Origin: Cephalotus follicularis | Lineage: Eukaryota; Streptophyta; Magnoliopsida; Oxalidales; Cephalotaceae | Direction: 5' to 3' | Assembly (NCBI GenBank): GCA_001972305.1 | Contig: BDDD01000313.1 | Span: forward strand, 1-64,000 | DNA length: 64,000 nt | Shown here: in pieces, positions 1-11,656 of the stretch | Position numbering within the stretch: the first letter of the stretch is position 1 | How the letters are laid out: each line of letters begins with the position of its first letter | Notes under the pieces: generated by a model | The model's input: only the letters and a program-made list of their open reading frames with translations | What the model was told of the DNA's origin: nothing | Databases searched by the model: none | Translations under genes and position numbers: made by a program

Positions 1-146
1 AACCCTAATCCCAAACCCCAAACCCTGAACCCTAAACCCTGAAATCCCGAACCCTAAAAACCCCAAACCCTGAACCCTAAACCCTGAAATCCCGAACCCT
101 AAAAACTCCAAACCCTAAACCCCAAACCCTAAACCCTAAATCGTGA
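1..146. repeat. Degenerate telomere-type repeat, CCCTAAA orientation
   Basis: The tract is built of CCCTAAA, CCCTGAA, CCCAAAC and similar variants of the plant telomere heptamer. Perfect units are interrupted by words such as AAATCCCG, so this is a degenerate interstitial or subtelomeric tract rather than a functional terminus. It ends near 146, where the strand composition flips to G-rich. Confidence 0.85.
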
Positions 147-415
147 AGGGTGAAGGGTTATGGATTTCAGGGTTAATATTTTTGAGCTTTGGGGTTTCGA
201 GAATATATGTTTTGGGGTTTTAGAGCATATTTTTTTTGGGCTTATTTTTTTGGGGATTTGGGGTCTCAAGAATATATATTTTATGATTTGGAATTTAATT
301 TTTGTTGTGGTACTTTTTCTTTGTGGTTCGGGATCATTTTTTTCAGTGTTGGGGTTTCAGTAATATATATTTTTAGGGTTATGGATTAAGGGTGAAAGGT
401 TTGGGTTTTCGGGAA
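147..415. repeat. First unit of the telomere-motif-rich satellite, cut by an LTR insertion
   Basis: G-rich sequence with the landmarks of the large array at 13034-17350: GGTTAATATTTTTG near 171, a GAATATATGTTTTGGGG segment, a GGTCTCAAGAATATAT segment and a GGGATCATTTTTTT segment. The unit stops at 411-415 (GGGAA), the left target-site duplication of solo LTR F, and resumes at 13034 with the same five bases. Open frames here are low-complexity Phe/Gly/Leu translations with no gene features. Confidence 0.85.
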
Positions 416-1518
416 TGTAATGTCCCGAATTTTCATTTAATGTATTATTGTAATTTTCACTGTAATTATATGATGAAGTAATGAAAATTATGGATTTCCA
501 ACTTGTATTGTTGAAACTTGAGTGAATAGTGTTAAGGGATGTTGTAGTGAATTTAAAATGCAAAAAGAGGCATTAAGCGTCGACGCCAAGGAGCAAATGT
601 CGCGCTTAAGATTCTTGCCTCAAAGCGTTGACACCAAGGGATAGCGTCGACGCCAAAGAGTAAACAGAGTTAAGCGTCGATACCAAAGTGATAACCGTTG
701 ACGCTTAAGTGTCTGACAGCACCAACGTGTTAAGTGTCTGCCATTTTCTTCAGGCATGCAGCTACAGAAAAGAAAGAGGATGACACGTGTGCATCATGCG
801 TCTGGATGGAAGGAAGAAAAGGACACTTGTGCGCCATGCAGGCCGGATGGGAGAAGGAGAAAGACGTCTGGCCCCATGCATGCGGGGTGGAAAGAGAGAG
901 AGAAAGAACACAACTCCATAAACTCTCTTCTTCTTCCTCAAACGGCGCCTGGTAAATAAGGAAGAAAAAAAACATAAGGAAAGAGCGGAAAAAAAGTGAA
1001 AGTACACGGTGAGAAAAACGGGAAAAGGAGAGGAGAAAGAGAGAAATCATTCTCCGTACTTAAACCGGAATAAAAGCTTGGAAGCTTGGAAACCGAGGTT
1101 GGAAGCTCAAACTGGACTTGGAGCTACTGTACCTGACCTAGGAAGCTCAAAGCGCTACTGGTCTGTGAACTTAGAGAAGTGGACTACGATTCCTAACTTG
1201 GAATCTGAGGTAGGGATTACATAATTGTTTTTTTGAACTCAATTATAGTGAATGCTCATTTGGTGAAATGCATAATGTTGTGGTTTGTGGATTATGCAAA
1301 TGTTGTGGTTGTTATTGATTGCTAATCTGCCATGCATGTTGTGATTTGGATTGGAAATGAACTGAGTTGCATGTATTGTTCTTTGGTTCCACTGGTTATG
1401 TGTGAGTGATGGAGATGACGTTGTTCTAGTTCATTGAACTGTCGATGCTTAAAGGAAAAGCGTCGACGCCTTGACCTGTTATGCGGGGAAATGAACACTG
1501 GGTTCACTGATCCATCGA
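416..1518 (+). mobile_element. Solo LTR 'F', left part (Ty3/gypsy-type LTR)
   Basis: It begins TGTAATGTCCCG, and its counterpart at 13033 ends GGGTGTGACA. This is the usual TG...CA form with imperfect inverted ends of plant gypsy LTRs. It is flanked by GGGAA at 411-415 and 13034-13038. No second LTR copy and no internal coding sequence of its own are seen, so it reads as a solo LTR later opened by element A. A cluster of GCGTCGACGC-like words lies at about 575-705 and another at 1441-1470. Bases 820-1040 are purine-rich (GAGA/GGAGAAAG). Short open frames here have no recognisable domain. Confidence 0.8.
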
Positions 1519-4278
1519 TAACAGGACCCGTTCCTAAAACACCCGGGGAAACGAGCTATGCCGGGGATGGCACATCTGCCAACAACCCTCCAAACCAAAC
1601 CGCACAACAAAAGTGCCGAGCAAAAGGCTCCAAGCGTCTAAAACACAAAAGCTTGACCAGAAACGCCAGGGCAGAGGACTATGCGTTACAACGTAGTGTC
1701 CAAGGAAAGGGCTGAGGACTCAAAGAAACTACCAGGGAACCAAAACTCACCATTTCACTTAAGCCCGAGGAGCCCCACATGCGCCTCGCACGTGTTCAGC
1801 CAAACACCAAGGTCTACCGAAAGCCAGAGGAGCCAAACGCTACAACTCTTAACCTCGGCAACAAACTCCAAAGCACTTGGGCCTCAACACGAACTAGACG
1901 TTCGCGGATGCCCAAGAAACCTAACGCCCGAGGACACTAGAATGTCCTGGGACATACCAACACCCAAGGACGCACCAAGATCCCAGAGAACGCCAGCAGT
2001 CCAAGGACTCACTCAAGTCCGAGGACACACCAAGTCCGAGGACAACCACCAAAATATCCGAGGACTTCCCAAGGTCCAGGGATACCAACCAACATAAGTC
2101 CGAGGACACCAACTAACTTAGTGGTCTGGCTTCTATTTCCTAGGACCAGGGACATGCTCGGCAACGACCGTGATGGTCTAACTTCCAGCCGAGGAAACCT
2201 GCCGTGCACCTAGGTCAAATCTAAGGTCAACAGAGCCCAACCATCATCTCCAAACACATCATACATCCACCTCTCACCTGTGGAGCTCAGCACTAAGGTC
2301 TAAACAACCAAAGACATCAAGCATCAACAAAGATAAAGATACCGAGGAAGAAATAGAACTCCATATCATAAAAGATAAATATTGTACACCAATATCTCAA
2401 GGTTCATACACACGATTGTTTTACAGAGGTTACAAACCCAAAACAAAACCCAAAAGTATGTCCCATATGCATGAAGGGGATTAGCCGAGAAGGCCAGGGG
2501 AAGAGCTAGCTCCTCGGTCTACCTTGCAACAGGTCCTTAATGTGGTCAGACATGGGGAAGACTTCACCTGCTTCCTCAACTGTAAAACAACAACCTGGGA
2601 GGGGATTAGTCTAAAGACTAGTGAGAGGGGAAAGAAAGCATTCCTCAGCGCCAGGGGAGAACAAAGCCCTGAACAACAACGGCTATGCCCCAGCTGGGCT
2701 TACAAATCCAGCACGGCACATCACCCGAGCATACTCAACAAGAATCAAAAGACTATTGGAGTATATAACTAAGCAAAAGATAATAAAATCAATAATGCTG
2801 AGAACAAAAAGGAGAGAGAAGTAAAGTAACTGTCCAGTCCAAATATCCCGAGGACCCAAATAAAGGATCTAGACTCCAGGGATCAAATTGATCAGAAGAA
2901 CACTGGTACTTGTTACCTTACCCAAACCACCTCGGCCTTTCACCCCAGCCATTTACCTCGGCCTTTCACCTCAGCCATTTCCATACATCTGCTGGCGCCG
3001 GATTTCACTGTAGCAATATCTCAACAGTCCCTGACCAGAGATGAAGATCATAGGCTTGCAAAGAGTGCACCACTTGCCATGTATTGATACAGAGAGCCAC
3101 AAGTCTTGGCTTTCCACCAGAGGTGCCGACTGATCAGTTTCGAACCCAGCCCCTGGGAGGCATAGCAAATCACGAACATCAACTGAGGGGCCAGTGAATC
3201 ACCACAAGGCACCACCCTCGTCGGCAATCGTGTATGAGAACTTCAACTGGAAGGTCGGCGAATCACCGCACAAACCATCTCTTGCCGGGAATCCCATAGA
3301 AACATATCATCAGTCACCACAGTCCCCAATGTCCAATATCCATACTCAACAACACATGGTATCAAGCAAAAGCTATGACATATATAAACAGGATAAACAT
3401 GGCCTAGAACCTCAAGCTCTCCAGCTCGAAAATCAATATCAACTGAAAAGAATATGTCAAAACAAGGAAGAACAACTTCCAGAACAAAGACACCATGGAA
3501 GGAATAACATAAAACCAGAGGACACACATTAAGCTTTAGACTATCAACTGTTTCAAGAATAAAGAAAGGAATGTCGCACTCACCACTTATCTGCACCTTC
3601 GCACAGCTCCTCTTCCTATAGCTCAGGATCTACGTTCGGTTCCTCATCTACAAGAACAAAGAACACAGAGTTAGCGCAGTCTACAACAAAAACAGAGGAA
3701 AACATGCATGTAACCTTCAATGCATGATCGCCTCCTCGGATAGTCACCCTGACCACCCACAACGCTCAACATTCCACCATGGAGCACCACGATCACCATC
3801 ACCATCTCTGCCTTCACCGTAAACGGGAGGTTGGCACGCTCCTTGCCAAACGAACAGAGGAAAGAAGACGAAGAAAGGAAGAGCTTACCTCTGCGAACGC
3901 AAGGATCTCGTTCTTCAAGCAAAACTCACCTTCGCCAAAGGAAAACTTCAGAATGAGAGAAGAAAACATAGAGAACTTACACTTCTCTCAACTTACTTAC
4001 TTCTGGCACCAACAACTACCACAATGACTCTTTACCTGCTCAATTGCCTTCGACGTGGGGGTTGGTGCCTGACAAGGCAGGACACTGCATTCCCTTACAC
4101 CACCTGCCACCAGCACATGCACACACCAACTCCAACGCGCCAAAATGCAAGGCAACCAAACCAACAATAAACCAGCCCAACAACCAAACCAAAGCCCAAA
4201 CTTCTCTTAACCAAAAGAAAAATTCTAAGGCCCAAAACAAACAAAGTCCAATACCCAAATTGGATCTAGGTCGTTACA
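1519..4278 (-). mobile_element. Element A, 3' LTR (left on the plus strand)
   Basis: From about 1838 to 4278 this is a long direct repeat of 9163-11656, both copies ending GTCGTTACA. Read on the minus strand the LTR begins TGTAACGACC and is preceded by a purine-rich tract at about 4279-4296, as expected for a polypurine tract. The left end is less certain. I place it at 1519 because it follows ATCGA, close to GTCGA (11657-11661) after the other LTR, which gives a one-mismatch 5-bp TSD. The first 300 bp have no counterpart in the other LTR. A tandem CCGAGGAC-containing stretch lies at 1925-2110. Confidence 0.75.
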
Positions 4279-4744
4279 TCCACCCTACCTTAGGAAATTC
4301 CATCCTCGGAATTTCCTATTGGCACACCAAAGAGGTCAAGATAATGACTCCTCATCTCCTCTTCTCATTCCCAGGTAGCTTCCTCTGCTACTTGGTTTCT
4401 CCAAAGGACCTTCACCAAAAGGATAGTCTTACTCCTCAAGCCTTGCTCCCGACGATCCAAAACCTTCACCTGGGTCTCCTCATATGCTAAGGTCGGCATC
4501 TCTTCCTCGGGAAACTCCACCAAGGATTCCAACAAATGAGAGGGGTCTACCACATACTTCCTAAACATAGAAACATGGAAGACGTTGTGAACGCGACCAG
4601 ACGATAAGCCACTGGTCCAATCCTCTTCAAAACCTCAAAAGGACTTATATACCGTGGTCTAAGCTTACCACACTTACCAAAATGAATCACTCCAGTGTAT
4701 GGCGATACACGGAGGAAAACCGTATCACCAACAGAGAACTCCAA
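4279..4744 (-). pseudogene. Element A pol C-terminus: integrase GPY-like end and chromodomain, broken
   Basis: Read right to left, 4744-4547 encodes GKLRPRYISPFEVLKRIG, the integrase C-terminal GPY/F-type motif that follows the catalytic core in chromoviruses. Then 4568-4365, in another frame, encodes LDRREQGLRSKTILLVKVLW and ends EEATWE. This matches the C-terminal chromodomain of plant Tekay/Del-type gypsy elements, which directs integration toward modified chromatin. The two parts are in different frames and the chromodomain tail breaks at about 4365, so the protein is not made intact. The purine-rich minus-strand tract and the LTR follow directly. Confidence 0.8.
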
Positions 4745-4783
4745 AGCCTTACAACGTTTGTCGGCATAGCTCTTCTGCTTGCT

Positions 4784-5660
4784 CTACGCTGCTTGTAAAT
4801 GTTCTTGGATAAGCTTCACCTTCTCTATCATGTCTTGTACCATCTCGGGACCTAGCAACTTATGATCCCTGACCTCGTTCCAACACAACGGAGTCCTACA
4901 ACGCCTGCCATACAAAGCCTCATAAGGTGCCATACCAAGACTGGTCTGGTACCTATTATTGTAGGCGAATTCGATCGAGGTCAGCCGAGAATCCCAACTC
5001 TCCTTGAAATCCATCACACAGGTTCTCAACATATCTTCAAGGATCTGGATCGTCCGCTCGGACTGCCCATCAGTCTGAGGATGATACACTGTACTGAGTC
5101 GTAACTTCGTACCCAACGCTGCTTGCAAGCTCTGCCAAAACCTTGAAGTGAACCTCGGATCCCTGTCTGAAACGATACTGTTAGGGACTCCATGCAACCT
5201 GACGATCTCGTCCATGTACAACAAATCCAACCGTTCTAGACTATACACCATCCGTACTGGTAAAAAGTGAGCTGACTTGGTCAGTCGATCCACTATAACC
5301 CATATGGCATCGTGCTTTCTCCATGTCAGTGGAAAACTTGAAACAAAGTCCATAGATATATGATCCCACTTCCACTCTAGGATAGGAAGAGACTGAAGAA
5401 GACCTGACGGTTTCTGCCTCTCCGCCTTCACTTGTTGACAAGTCAAGCATCTTGTCACGTTCCTGGCAATTTCCCTCTTCATTCCATGCCACCAGTAAGA
5501 AGCTTAAGGTCACAATACATCTTGGTACTCCCAGGATGCATTGACCAAGCAAATTATTACGATTCGTCCAAAATATCCTTTTTAAGCTCTGCCACATGCG
5601 GCACACATATCCTCTGGCCAAACATAAGAGCACCATCCTCTCGGATGTGGAAGTCATTCC
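4784..5660 (-). pseudogene. Element A integrase (Ty3/gypsy), broken
   Basis: Retroviral-type integrase inserts the cDNA into host DNA. The long frame 5482-4784 carries CLTCQQVKAE, the second half of the HHCC zinc-binding domain, then MDFVSSFPLTWRKHDAIWVI and VDRLTKSAHFLPV from the catalytic core (first Asp), then VSDRDPRFTSRFW (second Asp) and YHPQTDGQSERTIQ (catalytic Glu). AYNNRYQTSLGMAPYEALYG follows. The first half of the zinc domain (MHPGSTKMYCDLK) lies at about 5485-5540 in a different frame, so at least one frameshift separates them. The order RT, RNase H, integrase, chromodomain on the minus strand fits a Ty3/gypsy chromovirus. Confidence 0.88.
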
Positions 5661-5814
5661 GAGCTCCTTCTCGGACTTGCTTCAAGAGCTTAACCAATCT
5701 CTAATCCTTCTTCTGAGCCTCATGGATTTGGTCCACCAAAATTGACCTCACCCGAAGAGAAGCTACCACTGCACAATTGTCCTCTGCAGACAACTCCACA
5801 CCCAAAGATCTAAA

Positions 5815-6424
5815 CTACTCCAACAACGGCAAGTAGATCATCTGAACATGCTCCAGGGGAAGAGAAAACTTCCTGCTCAATGCATCGGCTACCGCATTAG
5901 CCTTGCCTAGGTGATACTCAATGGTGCAATCATAGTCCTTGATCAACTCAATCCATCTTCTCTGCCTCATGTTAAGATGCTGCTGGGAAAACAGATACTT
6001 CAAACTCTGGTGGTCGGTAAAGATCTGACAGACCTCTCCATACAAATAGTGGTGCCAAATCTTCAATGCAAAGACCACAGCTGCCAAACTCTAGATCATA
6101 AGTAGGATAGTTATGCTCGGGGGCCTTCAACTGCCGGGAAGCATAAGCTATCAACTTGCCTTCTTGCATCAATACGCAACCTCGGCCCTGCTTGGAAGCG
6201 TCATTGAAAACCACAAAACCAACTCCTGGGGAGGGAAGAACTAGAACTGGTGCTGACGTGAACCTCTGCTTCAACTCCAAGAAACTCTTCTCACAAACGT
6301 TCGACCAAACAAACTTCACTGTCTTCTTTGTCAAATTTGACAGAGGAGCGACTATCGAGGAAAACCCTTCGATGAACCTCCTATTGTGACCTGCCAAATC
6401 AAGAAAACTCTTGACCTCGGACAT
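5815..6424 (-). pseudogene. Element A RT thumb / RNase H region, broken
   Basis: RNase H removes the RNA strand during reverse transcription. Frame 6424-5972 begins with FLDLAGHNRRFIEGFSSIVA and PLSNLTKKTVKFVW, the connection segment typical of gypsy RT, followed by VFNDASKQGRGCVLMQEGK and [21 protein letters not shown] from RNase H. The expected first catalytic Asp is present (NDAS). Frame 6087-5815 continues in a shifted frame with [42 protein letters not shown] and [13 protein letters not shown]. One frameshift near 6090 therefore splits the domain. Confidence 0.88.
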
Positions 6425-7358
6425 GTTCCTCGATCATTCCCACGCTACAACAGATTCCACCTTCCTCGGGTCAACCTTTATTCCCTGGCCCGAGATACAT
6501 GGCCCAAAAAGACTACCTTGTCCAACCAAAACTCACACTTACTGAGCTTAGCATATGGTCTCTCAACGTCTGTAGCACGATCCTCAAGTGTTCGCCATGC
6601 TCGGTCACATCCCGAGAATACACCATAACATCATCAATGAACACCACCACAAAGGTGTCCAGATAAGGTTGGAACACTCGGTTCATTAACTCCATGAAAG
6701 CTGATGGCGCGTTGGTCAGACCAAACGGCATGACTGAAAACTCAAAGTGACCATAACAAGATCTAAAGGTCGTCGTGGGAATATCTTGTTCCCTTATCCT
6801 CAGCTGGTGATAACCCGAGCGAAGATCGATCTTCGAAAACACATTGGCGTCCTCAACTGGTCAAACAAGTCATCAATCAGAGGCAACGGATACTTGTTTC
6901 TCACCGTGACCTTGTTGAGCTGCCTGTAGTCGATGCACATCCGTAGAGCACTGTCCTTATTTTTCACAAACAACACTGGAGCACCCCAAGGAGAACTACT
7001 GGTCTGACGAACCCCTTCTCTAACAGTTCCTCTAACTGTACTTTTAACTCCTTTAGCTCCACTGGTGCCATCCGATAAGGAGCAAGGGACACTGGCGAAG
7101 CACCAGGAACCAACTCAATAACAAAATTCGTTGCTCTGACAGACGGTAACCCTGTAACTCTTCTGGAAAAATGTCCAAGAAGTTGCGGACCACTAGAATA
7201 CTTTCCACTTCTTGCTCAGACACCCTCGTGTCTACCATATGAGCCAAGAAATCTTGTCCGCCTTTGTGCAAGATCTTCCTTGCACCCATGGCAGAGATCA
7301 TCTTGCTCCGCAACGAGCGTTGTTCACATGCCAACTCCATAACAGATCCCTCAGACAT
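6425..7358 (-). pseudogene. Element A reverse transcriptase, broken
   Basis: Frame 6842-6513 encodes [35 protein letters not shown] and [12 protein letters not shown], which are RT palm motifs. The two Asp of the FIDD catalytic box are intact. The N-terminal part is in 7358-7053 with [13 protein letters not shown], the usual start of gypsy RT (F.D.FP.ELPG). Between 7053 and 6842 the fingers region is shifted between frames. The enzyme copies element RNA into cDNA, but this copy is not translatable as one protein. Confidence 0.88.
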
Positions 7359-7724
7359 TTAGAAAGAAACTACTCTCTGAGAACAATCCACCATTGCCTT
7401 GTGAGCTGTAAGCCAATCCATACCCATGATGGCATCAAAATATTTGATGGGGAAAGGAATAAGGTCTGCTAGGAAGCTTTGCTCACCAACCAAAACATCA
7501 CAGGCCTTAAGCACCTGGCCTACCCTATAGGTCTGCCCTGTTGGAACTGAAACCACTATCTCCTCTTCCAAAGGACTTAACTCCTTATCCGTATGAATGC
7601 AAAATGCATGAGCAACAAAAGAGAAAGCGACTCTGGTATCAAAAAGAACTATGGCATCTCTGCCAAGGATAACAACCATACCTATAGCCACGTCTGGAGC
7701 TGCAAGGGCATCATCCCTGTTCAA
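7359..7724 (-). pseudogene. Element A aspartic protease, active-site Gly lost
   Basis: The 121-codon frame holds IVLFDTRVAFSFVAHAF, matching the retropepsin active-site region in which Asp-Ser/Thr-Gly-Ala is expected. Here the triad reads D-T-R, so the Gly is replaced. Later AIMGMDWLTAHKAMVDC is the conserved ILGMDWL..H region of plant gypsy protease. The family processes the Gag-Pol polyprotein. It lies between gag (right) and RT (left) on the minus strand, as expected. The changed triad and neighbouring stops mark it as dead. Confidence 0.85.
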
Positions 7725-7879
7725 AGCATAAACTCTGGCAGTTGCGGTAGGTCTACCCGTCGGCCTGCTGCTACCAGCTCTGGAGGTACCTGCTTGTGTA
7801 GCTGTTGATCCTGTCCTCGCCCCTGTCGACTGCTATCCTGGTTGTCCTGATCCTCTGTCTGTCGGTTGCCTAGGCGCTC

Positions 7880-9029
7880 CTGACAACTGCTGAGCCTGGG
7901 GACAATTCCTCATGAAATGTCCAAGCTGACCACACATAAAGCATACCCAAGAATCAGACTTGCAATTCCCAAAGTGAGACTGTCCACACTGTTGGCATCT
8001 CGGTGGCTGCGAAGAAGCTACGGCGCTCTGCTGCGCACCACTCGCTGCTGGAGAGAAAGTAGGTTGCGGGGAAGAAATTCCCTAGCCATCTGTCCTGTTC
8101 TGCGAACGATATCCTCGGTTACCAGACTTCCCAGAGGATCTGTTCCTCCGCCTCCCTTGACTCTTACGAGCACTCTCACCTTGCTCGGCCTGAGGAGCGA
8201 TAGGATTCTGTCCTCGGTCTTGCCTAGCCCTCTGGTCGGCAAGACTCTGCTCAACACTCTTGGCGGCCACCACCAAGTCACCAAAAATGGTCCACATGAT
8301 GAGAGCAGCTGCATGCCTCACCTCGGGTCTCAAACCTTCCATAAACTTCTGACACCTTTCTTCCTGGTCTGCAACAAGTGCGGGAGAGAAATGAGACAGC
8401 TCCATGAAACGGTACTCATACTCCGCCACAGACAAGTTGCCTTGACGTAGATGGAGGAACTCCCTCCCCTTCTCCTGCACATAAGTCAGAGGATAGAAGT
8501 ACTACCGGAACTCCCGTAGAAAGATATCCCAAGAGATCGCTGCTACCCCGGCATGTCTCTCCTTGAGAGCATCCCACCAACGACGAGCATTCCTCTGCAA
8601 CAAGAAAGAAGCAAGCCAGACGCTTGAATCGTCCACGATCCCGATCTGCTCAAAGATCTCTTCCACTCGGCTCAACCATGCCTCAACATCTGTCGGGTTG
8701 GTCGTTCCTTCAAAGGTCGTAGCGCCTAAGTGCTGCATACGCTCCACCGGTAAGGCCTGAGGCCTAGAAATTCCCAAAGCTTGGGGCATTGCCAAGAATG
8801 TCGGCATCATGTCCGTCTGATTATCCACACCAGCTGGAGGAGGAACATGCGCAGCAGACTACGCTGCTGAAGCATCAGCTGCCACCGTCGACTGAGCTTC
8901 CTATTTTTCCGCTTCTGGCTCGGCATGAACTTCAGGATCCACATGTGGTGGAAAGGCTACTCTACCCCTATCACGACCATGACCTCCAAAGAGATCACGT
9001 CCACTTGGTCGACAACGGGGTACCACCAT
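7880..9029 (-). pseudogene. Element A gag with two zinc knuckles, broken
   Basis: Gag forms the virus-like particle and packages RNA. A minus-strand ATG at 9029-9027 opens an Arg/Gly-rich start and is in frame with the ATG at 8828, but two TAG codons intervene. Frame 8828-8502 contains FEGTTNPTDVEAWLSRVEEI and WWDALKERHAG. Frame 8480-8082 has EFLHLRQGNLSVAEYEYRF and MELSHFSPALVADQEERC, the retrotransposon gag core. Two CCHC knuckles, CQQCGQSHFGNC and CFMCGQLGHFM, lie at about 7910-8000. A frameshift near 8490 and the stops make it non-functional. Confidence 0.85.
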
Positions 9030-9043
9030 CCTTCACATGCAAT

Positions 9044-11656
9044 GTTAGGGGATTACTCAAGCAAAAGACTCTACATGAGATGCATGCAATGCACAACCCA
9101 AGGAAAACCAAGGAAACACTATTCCTAGAATTCTCACAACAAGAAGACCATCACCTAAGCACTACAACTCTTCACCTCGGCAACAAACTCCAAAGCACTT
9201 AGGCCTCAACACGAACTAGACATCAGCGGATGCCCAAGGAACCTAACGCCGGAGAACACCAGAATGTCCTGGGACACAGCAACACCCAAGGATGCACCAA
9301 GATCCAAGAGCACACCAACAGTCTGAGGACTCACTCAAGTCCGAGGACACACCAAAAGTGCCTGAGGACACACCAAGTCCGAGGACTCCTCAAGTCCGAG
9401 GACAACCACCAAAATATCTGAGGACTTCCCAAGGTCCAGGGATACCGACCAACATAAGTCCGAGGACACCAACTAACTTAGTGGTTTGGCTTCTATTTCC
9501 TAGGACCAGGGACATGCTCGGCAACGACCGTGATGGTCTGACTTCCAGTCGAGGAAACCTGCCATACACCTAGGTCAAATCTAAGGTCAACAAAGCCTAA
9601 CCATCATCTACAAACACATCATACATCCACCTCTCACCTTTGGAGCTCGGCACTAAGGTCTAAACAACCTAAGACATCAAGCATCAACAAAGATAAAGAT
9701 ACCGAGGAAGAAATAGAACTCCATATCATAAAAGATAAATATTTTACACTAATATCTCAAGGTTCATACACACGATTGTTTTACAGAGGTTACAAACCCA
9801 AAACAAAACCCAAAAGTATGTCCCATATGCATGAAGGGGATTAGCTGAGAAGGCTAGAGGAAGAGCTAGCTCCTCAGTCTACCTCGCAACAGGTCCTTAA
9901 CGTGGTCAGACGTGGGAAAGACTTCACATGCTTCCTCAACTGCAAAACAACAACCTGGGAGGGGATTAGTCTAAAGACTAGTGAGAGGGGAAAGAAAGCA
10001 TTCCCCAGTGCCACGGGAGAACAAAGACCTAAACAACAATGGCTATGCCCCAGCCGAGCTTTCAAATCCAGCACGGCTCATCACCCGAGCATACTCAACA
10101 AGAATCAAAAGACTATTGGAGTATGTAACTAAGCAAAAGATAATAAAATCAATAATGCTAAGAACAAAAAGGAGAGAAAAGTAAAACAACTGTCTAGACC
10201 AAATATCTCGAGGACCCAAATAAAGGATCTAGACTCCAAGGATCAAATTGATCAGAAGAACACTGGTGCCTGTTACCTTACCCAAACCACCTCGGCCTTT
10301 CACCCCGGCCATTTACCTCGACCTTTCACCTCGGCCATTTCCATACATCTGCTGGCGCCGGATTTCCCTGCAGCAATATCTCAATAGTCCCTGACCAGAG
10401 ATGAAGATCATAGGCTTGCAAGGAGTGCACCACTTTCCATGTATCGATACAGAGAGCCACAAGTCTTGGCCTTCCACCATAGGTGCTGACTAATCAGTGT
10501 CGAACCCAGCCCTTGGGAGGCATAGCAGATCACGGGCATCAACTGAGGGGCCAGTGAATCACCACAAGGCACCACCCTCGTCAGCAATCGTGTTTGAGAA
10601 CTTCAACTGGAAGGTCGGCGAATCACCACACAAACCATCTCTCCCTGGGAATCCCATAGAAACATACCATCAGTCACCACGGTCCCCAGTATCCAGTATC
10701 CAATATCCATACTCAACAACCCATGGTATCAAGCAAAAGTTATGACATATATAAACAGGATAAACATGGGGAAATATCACCCAGAACCTCAAGCTCTCCA
10801 GCTCGGAAATCAATATCAACTGAAAAGAATATGTCAAAACAAGGAAGAACAATTCCAAGAACAAAGACACCAGGGAAGGAATAACATAAAACCAGAGGAC
10901 ACACATTAAGCTTTAGACTCTCAACTGTTTCAAGAATAAAGAAAGGAATGTCCCACTCACCACTTATCCGCACCTTCGCACAGCTCCTCTTCCTATAGCT
11001 CAGGATCTACGTTCGGTTCCTCGTCTACAAGAACAAAGAACATAGACTTAGCACAGTCTACAACAAAAACAGAGGAAAACATGCATGTAACCTTCAATGC
11101 ACGATCGCCTCCTCAAATAGTCACCCTGACCACCCACAATGCACAACATTCCACCATGGAGCACCACGATCACCATCACCATCTCTACCTTCACCGTAAA
11201 TGGGAGGTTGGCACTCACCTTGCCAAACGAACAGAGGAAAGAAGACGAAGAAAGGAAGAGCTCACCTTTGCGAACGCAAGGATCTCGTTCTTCAAGCAAA
11301 ACTCGCCTTCGCCAAAGGAAAACTTCAGAAGGAAAGAAGAAAAGCACAGAGAACTTACACTTCTCTCAACTTACTAACTTCTAGCACCAAAAACTACCAC
11401 AACGACTCTTTACCTGCTCAACTGCCTTCAACGTGGGGGTCAGGGCCTGATAAGGTAGGACACTGCATTCCCTTACACCACTTGCCACCAGCACATGCAC
11501 ACACCAACTCCAACGCGCCAAAACGCAAGGAAACCAAACCAACAACAAACAAGCCCAATAACCAAACCAAAGCCCAAACTTATCTTAACCAAAAGAAAAA
11601 TTCTAAGGCCCAAACCAAACAAAGTCCAATACCCAAATTGATTCTGGGTCGTTACA
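9044..11656 (-). mobile_element. Element A, 5' LTR (right on the plus strand)
   Basis: Direct repeat of the left LTR, recognisable from about 9163 to 11656, with scattered substitutions and a small expansion of the GTCCGAGGACAC-type repeat at 9301-9420. It ends GTCGTTACA at 11656 and is followed by GTCGA. On its gag side (9030-9160) I could not find a primer-binding site, and the first 120 bp do not match the other LTR, so the LTR end and leader seem deleted or replaced. No host gene is seen inside. Confidence 0.75.

Noticed and set aside
1-146. A true chromosome end
   Set aside because: Units are too degenerate and the tract is only about 146 bp. The window start may simply cut an interstitial tract.
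1681-2097. A 138-codon open frame
   Set aside because: It falls inside LTR A and translates the CCGAGGAC minisatellite; it is not kept open in the other LTR.
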